Shown piece after piece: positions 36,693 to 47,350 of a DNA stretch of 64,000 nt (positions are counted from its first letter, which is position 1; each line of letters opens with the position of its first letter). Under the pieces are notes generated by a model that saw nothing but the letters and a program-made list of their open reading frames with translations, was not told the DNA's origin and made no database searches. Position numbers and translations under genes: made by a program. Where the stretch lies: assembly GCA_963921795.1 (NCBI GenBank), contig OY997657.1, positions 24,469,036-24,533,035 of the forward strand, written 5' to 3'. The DNA comes from Nannobrachium achirus. Its lineage: Eukaryota > Chordata > Actinopteri > Myctophiformes > Myctophidae.

Positions 36693-37210
36693 CCTGGAAT
36701 GTTCAATCTCCATATATGGAGATAACCTACGCATCACACAAAGTCTGATCTCACCAGCCCATACTTGGGCATGGACGACTTATATCTCCATATACGGAGA
36801 TGGCCATATATGGAGATACGATGACATCACAGAGTCCACAGCTGATGATGTGGCGTGATGTCATACAATACACAAACAAGCCCTATATAAAGGGGCAATT
36901 CTCACCAGGGAAGAGAGCATTGCCTGGAATGTTGAATCTCCATATATGGAGATAACCTACGCATCACACAAAGTCTGACCTCACCAGCCCATACTTGGGC
37001 ATGGACGACTTATATCTCCATATACGGAGATGGCCATATATGGAGATACGATGACATCACAGAGTCCACAGCTGATGATGTGGCGTGATGTCATACAATA
37101 AACAAACAAGCCCTATATACTGATGCGATACGATGACATCACAGAGTCCACAGCTGATGATGTGGCGTGATGTCATACAATAAACAAACAAGCCCTATAT
37201 ACTGATGCGG
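36693..37210. repeat. 230-bp tandem duplication plus partial third copy, promoter-like content
   Basis: Unit 1 starts at 36693 and unit 2 at 36923 (cctggaatgtt), nearly identical over 230 bp. A third partial copy begins about 37128, 82 bp after the matching point in unit 2. Each full unit carries two CCATATATGG sites, TGATGTCA/TGACATCA dyads, and 'ccctatata' near its end. In unit 1 the latter is a canonical TATATAAAGG at about 36883. Whether it drives transcription is inference. Confidence 0.75.
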
Positions 37211-37289
37211 AGATATGAGCAGGGCAAAGGTGTGACGTGTGACGTGTGACCGACCGACGGACGGCCGGTGGAGGTTTTCATAGTAAACT

Positions 37290-37780
37290 GCTCCCTGACG
37301 GTCGCAATGAAGATCTCTGCACACACAGTACCGGTTGCGGAAAACTCTGATGTCATACGGGCATTCATTTTATTCCCATATATGGAGAACGCGCGTGCCG
37401 GTGGGACGAACGGTTCTCGAGATACGCGGATTACATACACACATACACACTCACAGAGATTTTTTGTTGACTCATGTGGCGTACGTAATGTCAGAGCCTT
37501 TTATGAAGTGATGTCACAATGAGTCAGCGCTTGCGCCGATTTCCTCCGGAACAGCCTGATGTCAACAATCAGCCTGCATAAGGAGATTCCGAACGTTTCC
37601 ACGCTGGTTCGGGAAAACCGCGCGTCGGGTCGGGTCGAGGCCCGGCACTGCACTCCGCGCCACGGCGGGGAACGCGCGTGCCGAATCTGAAGCCGGTGGG
37701 ACGAACGGTTCTCGAGATACGCGGATTACAGACACACACGCAGACACGCAGAGACTTCTCGCATTTATAGATAGATGAAG
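37290..37780 (+). repeat. two copies of a GC-rich dispersed repeat ending in simple repeats
   Basis: The segment 'ggtgggacgaacggttctcg' followed by 'agatacgcggattaca' and CA/CAGA runs occurs at about 37398 and 37695. The second copy ends 'tttatagatagat'. The preceding 'aacgcgcgtgccg' block is shared with 36430. Simple-repeat tails in one orientation suggest LINE 3' ends, but I see no reverse-transcriptase sequence. Confidence 0.5.
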
Positions 37781-37863
37781 AGAGTTTTGTCGTGAATGAA
37801 TTCTGAATGTGTGCCTTCTTTCATGAATTGAGTACAAAAAACAATACAAACATCAAAGGGTTA

Positions 37864-38203
37864 AGGTTAGTAGTTCACCCCCAAAATTACTTTTTTTCTA
37901 TTGATTACTCACGCCATGGAGACTTGAGTTCAATAGGCCTAATATGTTTTGGTTTTTGTCGCATTCCTAAGACAAAAAATTGATTATAACTTACCCTGAC
38001 GGTTTCCCCATCCAGTGCCATGCACCCAATCCCCATCCAGGGCCATGCATTTGGGTCCCCATCCTGAATCAATGTGAGTAAATAATATAATCACATTTTT
38101 GTCTTAGGAATGCGACAAATACAAAACATATTATTGAACTCAAGTCTCATGGCATGAGTAATCAATAGAAAAAAGTAATTTTGGGGGTGAACTACTCCTT
38201 TAT
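37864..38203. mobile_element. MITE with inverted arms of about 120 bp (Angel-like)
   Basis: Left 'gtagttcacccccaaaatta' through 'gcattcctaagacaaaaa' and right 'gtcttaggaatgcgacaa' through 'taattttgggggtgaactac' are inverted with few differences. The AGTTCACCC-AAAAT end is characteristic of Angel-type teleost MITEs that target TTAA; a TTAA sits just outside the left end at about 37859. The middle holds a three-fold 'ccccatcca/t' repeat. Confidence 0.78.
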
Positions 38204-38338
38204 GCAAACAAGCCATTGCGCTTCTTGTGGTTTAAATCCTTATAGTAGACCTGGCTTGTCCTGTACTTTTTCCTATGCAATCTTCTAATAAAGTATTTAA
38301 CCAATTAATCAATCAAGCCTCCCTTTTAATAAACCCCG

Positions 38339-38379
38339 GATAATTAGCCTATTATGACGGTCATAATAGGCTAATTATC
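38339..38379. repeat. 41-bp near-perfect palindrome
   Basis: GATAATTAGCCTATTATGAC (38339-38358), a single G, then its exact reverse complement (38360-38379). A 20-bp stem with a 1-base centre is unusually perfect and would extrude as a cruciform or be hard to clone. Confidence 0.95.
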
Positions 38380-38880
38380 ATAATATGAGTTATATGACCC
38401 TAGATTGCCTGAAAAAAGAAGAGGATAAATTTGACGGTGAGTGCAGAGTAACCACTAGATGGTGCTCTCGCACAAAGAAGACCGCGTGCCCAAGCCTTTT
38501 CATTGTCCTGACTCCTGATGACAATGGAAAGGCTTATATAATCATAGGATCCCTTATATGTATTGTTGTGCCTGTGAGTGGCTGTTCTTGTATGTTTTAT
38601 AATCTACAATAATAATGAATAAATAAAACATGCAGAACCCCACGTAGTTTCTTTTTCTTTTAGAACCCCACTCTTAACATAGCCTAATCAAAACAATGTT
38701 TCCTACAACATGCATTTTTATAGCTTGTCGATATACTTTGTACCATTTTTTGTATTTTGGCTTCATAGCTTTAAAATTGACCTATACCCTGTCATTCACT
38801 GCGAACATATATGACCAGTGTTCTGTAAAACACCCGCAAATTGACCTTGCCTTCTAGGACAGGTAGGCCTACTAGACTAT
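38380..38880. other. no gene supported
   Basis: The 75-codon frame at 38385-38612 (with a hydrophobic segment AYIIIGSLICIVVPVSG) has no known family and no splice context. I leave it uncalled. Confidence 0.45.
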
Positions 38881-39245
38881 ACCAGTAAGGCTCCCTAATC
38901 GGGAGATAAGCGACCGTAGGTCACTTATCTCCACAAATAGGGCAAAAATGTGTTTTGCCAAAATCTTCCTGATCCATGTTGATGACATGAGTGTAGACAT
39001 ACTGTGTAGTGATTTTCGTGATTTTAGGGCAAAATCTGTAGGAGCAGTGTCCAAAAATGTGTTTTTAAAACTCGGCCTGGAGGTGGCGCTATATGGGACA
39101 GATTCATGTTGATGGGATGAGTGTAGACATACTGTGTACCGATTTGCGTGATTTTAGGGCGAAAATTGTAGGAGCAGTGTCCAAAAATGTGTTTTGCAAG
39201 AATCGGCCTCATGGTGGCGCTAGAAGAGGGCCATGTGAGAAATGA
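38881..39245. repeat. fragment of the 'GTGGCGCT' dispersed repeat with hairpin start
   Basis: Begins with the GGAGATAAGCGACC hairpin (38902-38932). It is followed by two 130-bp tandem units (gatccatgttgatg at 38971, gattcatgttgatg at 39101) that contain 'ccaaaaatgtgtttt' and 'ggtggcgcta'. These match the repeat at 24242-25130. Confidence 0.65.
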
Positions 39246-39867
39246 GGGGTGGGGTCTCATTTTCACCCCACCATGCATTAAACACCACATTTAATTTGTA
39301 GGCCTAATGAAAACTGTAAATCAACTAATCAAGGTCTCCATCAAACATCCAAGGATTTGATTGGCTGGTGGAATTCACTCATAAAAGCGTCAAAGTCCCG
39401 CCTCTCGCCAATACAGTACTGGACCATAGATATATAGGCCTATTATTAAAATAACTGGACCCCCCTCTATTAGTCGGTAGTCCTACTACTTTTAGGGAAT
39501 CGGAAAAGGTTTAATTATCTTTAATTGCTGTTCTGCAGTCGAAGCAATTTAGCTGAAAATAAAAGATAACATGTCTATAACATGGGAGCGGTCAATAACG
39601 CAATGTCAGCAGCTATGTCCATTTGTTCTCTGGTCCAGTAGTACTGCGGTCACGCTATCTCCACTTCAGGAAAAGCTGGTCGCGCTATCCTCACTTCAAA
39701 ATATGGTGCGCTTCTACACGGCTGTTTACGGTTTGACAAGGGGATGGTGCGTTCAAGGCGAGCTGGTAAATTAGAATTTCTAGACTTTCGAGACCAAGGG
39801 TGTATAAAATATTGAACTACATACTATTCAATCAACAGATGCTTTAAATTAGACCCCCCCCCCCACG
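39246..39867. other. no gene seen
   Basis: Last unique sequence before the tandem-repeat region. A 67-codon frame at 39571-39774 is unrecognised. Confidence 0.45.
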
Positions 39868-41210
39868 TAGTGATGTCAGTAGCTCATATACACTGAATGA
39901 ATATGATGCATAGTAGTGATGTCTGTAGCTCATACTGAATGAATATGATGTATAGAATAGTGATGTCTGTAGCTCATACACTGAATGAATATGATGTATA
40001 GAGTAGTGATGTCTGTAGCTCATATACTGAATGAATATGATGTATAGAGTAGTGATGTCTGTAGCTCATATACTGAATGAATATGATGCATAGAGTAGTG
40101 ATGTCTGTAGCTCATATACTGAATGAATATGATGTATAGTGATGTCTGTAGCTCATATACTGAATGAATATGATGTAGTGATGTCTGTAGCTCATATACT
40201 GAATGAATATGATGTATAGAGTAGTGATGTCTGTAGCTCATATACTGAATGAATATGATGCATAGAGTAGTGATGTCTGTAGCTCATATACTGAATGAAT
40301 ATGATGTATAGTGATGTCTGTAGCTCATATACTGAATGAATATGATGTAGTGATGTCTGTAGCTCATATACTGAATGAATATGATGCATAGAGTAGTGAT
40401 GTCTGTAGCTCATATACTGAATGAATATGATGCATAGAGTAGTGATGTCTGTAGCTCATATACTGAATGAATATGATGTAGTGATGTCTGTAGCTAATAT
40501 ACTGAATGAATATGATGCATATAGTAGTGATGTCTGTAGCTCATATACTGACTGAATATGATGCATAGAGTAGTGATGTCTGTAGCTCATATACTGAATG
40601 AATATGATGCAAAGAGTAGTGATGTCTGTAGCTCATATACTGAATGAATATGATGCAAAGAGTAGTGATGTCTGTAGCTCATATACTGAAAGAATATGAT
40701 GCATAGAGTAGTGATGTCTTTAGCTCATATACTGAATGAATATGATGTAGTGATGTCTGTAGCTCATATACTGAATGAATATGATGCATAGTAGTGATGT
40801 CTGTAGCTCATACTGAATGAATATGATGTATAGAATAGTGATGTCTGTAGCTCATACACTGAATGAATATGATGTATAGAGTAGTGATGTCTGTAGCTCA
40901 TATACTGAATGAATATGATGCATAGAGTAGTGATGTCTGTAGCTCATATACTGAATGAATATGATGTATAGTGATGTATGTAGCTCATATACTGAATGAA
41001 TATGATGTATAGTGACGTCTGTAGCTCATATACTGAATGAATATAATGTATAGAGTACTGATGTTGTCTGTAGCTCATATACTGAATGAATATGATGTAT
41101 AGTGATGTCTGTAGCTCATATACTGAATGAATATGATGTACAGAGTACTGATGTCTGTAGCTCATATACTGAATGAATATGATGTATAGTGATGTCTGTA
41201 GCTCATATAT
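39868..41210. repeat. 46-bp-type minisatellite, about 30 copies
   Basis: Unit 'tagtgatgtctgtagctcat' + 'atactgaatgaatatgatgc' + 'atagag', with shorter variants of about 37-43 bp produced by loss of the junction. Blocks of units are themselves duplicated: 172 bp apart around 40020-40410, and a distinctive variant set at about 39909 recurs at 40787 (878 bp). Minus-strand MSYRHHYSIHHIHSV frames are artefacts. Confidence 0.96.
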
Positions 41211-41634
41211 CTTGAGTGGGACTTGGAATCACAATGTCTGGCTTTTGTGGGGCCTTCGCAGCTCCACTCGCATCCGACCGAGGGGCCTCCGCCTCGGACT
41301 CCAGAGTGGCAGACCCTTCACCCGGGGACCACCTCCAGGGACCCCTGGCGATATACCAGCGCCCTTGGGGATATAGAGACTTAGAACCGGGTGGCGAGGG
41401 GCCGACGCCGCTCCTTCTCGCATCCGACCGAGGGGCCTCTGCCGAGGGACCAACCAGGGACCCCCTGGAGCTCCGGGGACCCCCTCGCGCCGCTCTGATT
41501 TTTGGACCTCCAATGTTAACTACGATCGGACAATTATTTTTTTAGAAATTCGGGACTTTGACTTCGTAGACCCCCTCCAGGGGACCCATGGAACCCAGGA
41601 AAATTGACAGCGCCCCTGGCACTGCAGCGCACAA
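41211..41634. other. GC-rich boundary segment between minisatellite and satellite
   Basis: An abrupt change to CpG-rich sequence with 'tcgcatccgaccgaggggcc' repeated 150 bp apart (41268 and 41418) and several 'gggacccc' motifs. It ends at 'gcgcacaaaaatcgacaaat', where the satellite starts. The 109-codon frame (41216-41545) repeats LASDRGAS twice only because of the DNA duplication. I see no gene. Confidence 0.6.
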
Positions 41635-41769
41635 AAATCGACAAATATTACCATAATACATTCGCTATACAGCAAATAGTATAAAATCAGATAAAAATTA
41701 AGAAGTTTGTTACCATAAAACAACTTTGTCACCTTGTTCATGATGTACCTAAGTACCTCTAAAAATATT

Positions 41770-44700
41770 CCCAACCTGTTTTACAGTGCCAATAATTTAT
41801 AATAAATTCGACAAATATTACCATAATCCATTCGCTATACAGCAAATAGTATAAAATCAGATAAAAATTAAGAAGTTTGTTACCATAAAACAACTATATC
41901 ACCTTGTTCATGATGTACCTAAGTACCTCTAAAAATATTCCCAACCTGTTTTACAGTGCCAATAATTTATAATAAATTCGACAAATATTACCATAATCCA
42001 TTCGCTATACAGCAAATAGTATAAAATCAGATAAAAATTAAGAAGTTTGTTACCATAAAACAACTTTGTCACCTTGTTCATGATGTACCTAAGTACCTCT
42101 AAAAATATTCCCAACCTGTTTTACAGTGCGAATAATTTATAATAAATTCGACAAATATTACCATAATCCATTAGCTATACAGCAAATAGTATAAAATCAG
42201 ATAAAAATTAGGAAGGTTTGTTACCATAAAACAACTATATCACCTTGTTCATGATGTACCCAAGTACCTCTAAAAAAATTCCCAACCTGTTTTACAGTGC
42301 CAATAATTTTTAATACATTTGTCAAATATTACCATAATCCATTCGCTATACAGCAAATAGTATAAAATCAGATAAAAATTAAGAAGGTTTGTTACCATAA
42401 ATCAACTATATAACCTTGTTCATGATGGACCTAAGTACCTCTAAAAAAAATTCCCAACCTGTTTTACAGTGCCAATAATTTTTAATAAATTCGTCAAATA
42501 TTACCATAATCCATTCGCTATACAGCAAATAGTATAAAATCAGATAAAAATTAAGAAGGTTCGTTACCATAAATCAACTATATCACCTTGTTCATGATGT
42601 ACCTAAGTACCTCTAAAAAAATTCCCAACCTGTTTTACAGTGCCAATCATTTTTAATAAATTCGTCAAATATTACCATAATCCATTCGCTATACAGCAAA
42701 TAGTATAAAATCAGATAAAAATTTAGAAGTTTGTTACCATAAAACAACTTTGTCACCTTGTTCATGATGTACCTAAGTACCTCTAAAAATATTCCCAACC
42801 TGTTTTACAGTGCCAATAATTTATAATAAATTCGACAAATATTACCATAATCCATTCGCTATACAGCAAATAGTATAAAATCAGATAAAAATTAAGAAGT
42901 TTGTTACCATAAAACAACTATATCACCTTGTTCATGATGTACCTAAGTACCTCTAAAAATATTCCCAACCTGTTTTACAGTGCCAATAATTTATAATAAA
43001 TTCGACAAATATTACCATAATCCATTCGCTATACAGCAAATAGTATAAAATCAGATAAAAATTAAGAAGTTTGTTACCATAAAACAACTTTGTCACCTTG
43101 TTCATGATGGACCTAAGTACCTCTAAAAAAAATTCCCAACCTGTTTTACAGTGCCAATAATTTTTAATAAATTCGTCAAATATTACCATAATCCATTCGC
43201 TATACAGCAAATAGTATAAAATCAGATAAAAATTAAGAAGGTTCGTTACCATAAATCAACTATATCACCTTGTTCATGATGTACCTAAGTACCTCTAAAA
43301 AAATTCCCAACCTGTTTTACAGTGCCAATCATTTTTAATAAATTCGTCAAATATTACCATAATCCATTCGCTATACAGCAAATAGTATAAAATCAGATAA
43401 AAATTAAGAAGTTTGTTACCATAAAACAACTTTGTCACCTTGTTCATGATGTACCTAAGTACCTCTAAAAATATTCCCAACCTGTTTTACAGTGCCAATA
43501 ATTTATAATAAATTCGACAAATATTACCATAATCCATTCGCTATACAGCAAATAGTATAAAATCAGATAAAAATTAAGAAGTTTGTTACCATAAAACAAC
43601 TATATCACCTTGTTCATGATGTACCTAAGTACCTCTAAAAATATTCCCAACCTGTTTTACAGTGCCAATAATTTATAATAAATTCGACAAATATTACCAT
43701 AATCCATTCGCTATACAGCAAATAGTATAAAATCAGATAAAAATTAAGAAGTTTGTTACCATAAAACAACTTTGTCACCTTGTTCATGATGTACCTAAGT
43801 ACCTCTAAAAATATTCCCAACCTGTTTTACAGTGCCAATAATTTATAATAAATTCGACAAATATTACCATAATCCATTCGCTATACAGCAAATAGTATAA
43901 AATCAGATAAAAATTAGGAAGGTTTGTTACCATAAAACAACTATATCACCTTGTTCATGATGTACCTAAGTACCTCTAAAAAAAATCCCAACCTGTTTTA
44001 CAGTGCCAATAATTTATAATAAATTCGACAAATATTACCATAATCCATTCGCTATACAGCAAATAGTATAAAATCAGATAAAAATTAAGAAGGTTCGTTA
44101 CCATAAATCAACTATATCACCTTGTTCATGATGTACCTAAGTACCTCTAAAAAAATTCCCAACCTGTTTTACAGTGCCAATCATTTTTAATAAATTCGTC
44201 AAATATTACCATAATCCATTCGCTATACAGCAAATAGTATAAAATCAGATAAAAATTAAGAAGTTTGTTACCATAAAACAACTTTGTCACCTTGTTCATG
44301 ATGTACCTAAGTACCTCTAAAAATATTCCCAACCTGTTTTACAGTGCCAATAATTTATAATAAATTTGACAAATATTACCATAATCCATTCGCTATACAG
44401 CAAATAGTATAAAATCAGATAAAAATTAAGAAGTTTGTAACCATAAAACAAATATATCACCTTGTTCATGATGTACCTAAGTACCTCTAAAAATATTCCC
44501 AACCTGTTTTACAGTGCCAATAATTTATAATAAATTCGACAAATATTACCATAATCCATTCGCTATACAGCAAATAGTATAAAATCAGATAAAAATTAAG
44601 AAGTTTGTTACCATAAAACAACTATATCACCTTGTTCATGATGTACCTAAGTACCTCTAAAAATATTCCCAACCTGTTTTACAGTGCCAATAATTTATAA

Positions 44701-47350
44701 TAAATTCGACAAATATTACCATAATCCATTCGCTATACAGCAAATAGTATAAAATCAGATAAAAATTAAGAAGTTTGTTACCATAAAACAACTTTGTCAC
44801 CTTGTTCATGATGTACCTAAGTACCTCTAAAAATATTCCCAACCTGTTTTACAGTGCGAATAATTTATAATAAATTCGACAAATATTACCATAATCCATT
44901 AGCTATACAGCAAATAGTATAAAATCAGATAAAAATTAGGAAGGTTTGTTACCATAAAACAACTATATCACCTTGTTCATGATGTACCCAAGTACCTCTA
45001 AAAAAATTCCCAACCTGTTTTACAGTGCCAATAATTTTTAATACATTTGTCAAATATTACCATAATCCATTCGCTATACAGCAAATAGTATAAAATCAGA
45101 TAAAAATTAAGAAGGTTTGTTACCATAAATCAACTATATAACCTTGTTCATGATGGACCTAAGTACCTCTAAAAAAAATTCCCAACCTGTTTTACAGTGC
45201 CAATAATTTTTAATAAATTCGTCAAATATTACCATAATCCATTCGCTATACAGCAAATAGTATAAAATCAGATAAAAATTAAGAAGGTTCGTTACCATAA
45301 ATCAACTATATCACCTTGTTCATGATGTACCTAAGTACCTCTAAAAAAATTCCCAACCTGTTTTACAGTGCCAATCATTTTTAATAAATTCGTCAAATAT
45401 TACCATAATCCATTCGCTATACAGCAAATAGTATAAAATCAGATAAAAATTTAGAAGTTTGTTACCATAAAACAACTTTGTCACCTTGTTCATGATGTAC
45501 CTAAGTACCTCTAAAAATATTCCCAACCTGTTTTACAGTGCCAATAATTTATAATAAATTCGACAAATATTACCATAATCCATTCGCTATACAGCAAATA
45601 GTATAAAATCAGATAAAAATTAAGAAGTTTGTTACCATAAAACAACTATATCACCTTGTTCATGATGTACCTAAGTACCTCTAAAAATATTCCCAACCTG
45701 TTTTACAGTGCCAATAATTTATAATAAATTCGACAAATATTACCATAATCCATTCGCTATACAGCAAATAGTATAAAATCAGATAAAAATTAAGAAGTTT
45801 GTTACCATAAAACAACTTTGTCACCTTGTTCATGATGGACCTAAGTACCTCTAAAAAAAATTCCCAACCTGTTTTACAGTGCCAATAATTTTTAATAAAT
45901 TCGTCAAATATTACCATAATCCATTCGCTATACAGCAAATAGTATAAAATCAGATAAAAATTAAGAAGGTTCGTTACCATAAATCAACTATATCACCTTG
46001 TTCATGATGTACCTAAGTACCTCTAAAAAAATTCCCAACCTGTTTTACAGTGCCAATCATTTTTAATAAATTCGTCAAATATTACCATAATCCATTCGCT
46101 ATACAGCAAATAGTATAAAATCAGATAAAAATTAAGAAGTTTGTTACCATAAAACAACTTTGTCACCTTGTTCATGATGTACCTAAGTACCTCTAAAAAT
46201 ATTCCCAACCTGTTTTACAGTGCCAATAATTTATAATAAATTCGACAAATATTACCATAATCCATTCGCTATACAGCAAATAGTATAAAATCAGATAAAA
46301 ATTAAGAAGTTTGTTACCATAAAACAACTATATCACCTTGTTCATGATGTACCTAAGTACCTCTAAAAATATTCCCAACCTGTTTTACAGTGCCAATAAT
46401 TTATAATAAATTCGACAAATATTACCATAATCCATTCGCTATACAGCAAATAGTATAAAATCAGATAAAAATTAAGAAGTTTGTTACCATAAAACAACTT
46501 TGTCACCTTGTTCATGATGTACCTAAGTACCTCTAAAAATATTCCCAACCTGTTTTACAGTGCCAATAATTTATAATAAATTCGACAAATATTACCATAA
46601 TCCATTCGCTATACAGCAAATAGTATAAAATCAGATAAAAATTAGGAAGGTTTGTTACCATAAAACAACTATATCACCTTGTTCATGATGTACCTAAGTA
46701 CCTCTAAAAAAAATCCCAACCTGTTTTACAGTGCCAATAATTTATAATAAATTCGACAAATATTACCATAATCCATTCGCTATACAGCAAATAGTATAAA
46801 ATCAGATAAAAATTAAGAAGGTTCGTTACCATAAATCAACTATATCACCTTGTTCATGATGTACCTAAGTACCTCTAAAAAAATTCCCAACCTGTTTTAC
46901 AGTGCCAATCATTTTTAATAAATTCGTCAAATATTACCATAATCCATTCGCTATACAGCAAATAGTATAAAATCAGATAAAAATTAAGAAGTTTGTTACC
47001 ATAAAACAACTTTGTCACCTTGTTCATGATGTACCTAAGTACCTCTAAAAATATTCCCAACCTGTTTTACAGTGCCAATAATTTATAATAAATTTGACAA
47101 ATATTACCATAATCCATTCGCTATACAGCAAATAGTATAAAATCAGATAAAAATTAAGAAGTTTGTAACCATAAAACAAATATATCACCTTGTTCATGAT
47201 GTACCTAAGTACCTCTAAAAATATTCCCAACCTGTTTTACAGTGCCAATAATTTATAATAAATTCGACAAATATTACCATAATCCATTCGCTATACAGCA
47301 AATAGTATAAAATCAGATAAAAATTAAGAAGTTTGTTACCATAAAACAAC
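41770..47350. repeat. 2,728-bp higher-order repeat (16 monomers), two copies
   Basis: Rare variants recur exactly 2,728 bp apart. The diagnostic TTTGACAAAT monomer is at 44364 and 47092, and the same phase-specific frames recur at 41929/44657, 42613/45341, 42953/45681, 43295/46023 and 44147/46875. The two copies look almost identical over their length. The correspondence breaks down near 47350. Confidence 0.92.

Noticed and set aside
36693-37210. Solo LTR of a retroelement
   Set aside because: The TATA box and duplicated unit suggested one, but there are no TG...CA boundaries with a target duplication, and the repeat is a 230-bp tandem.
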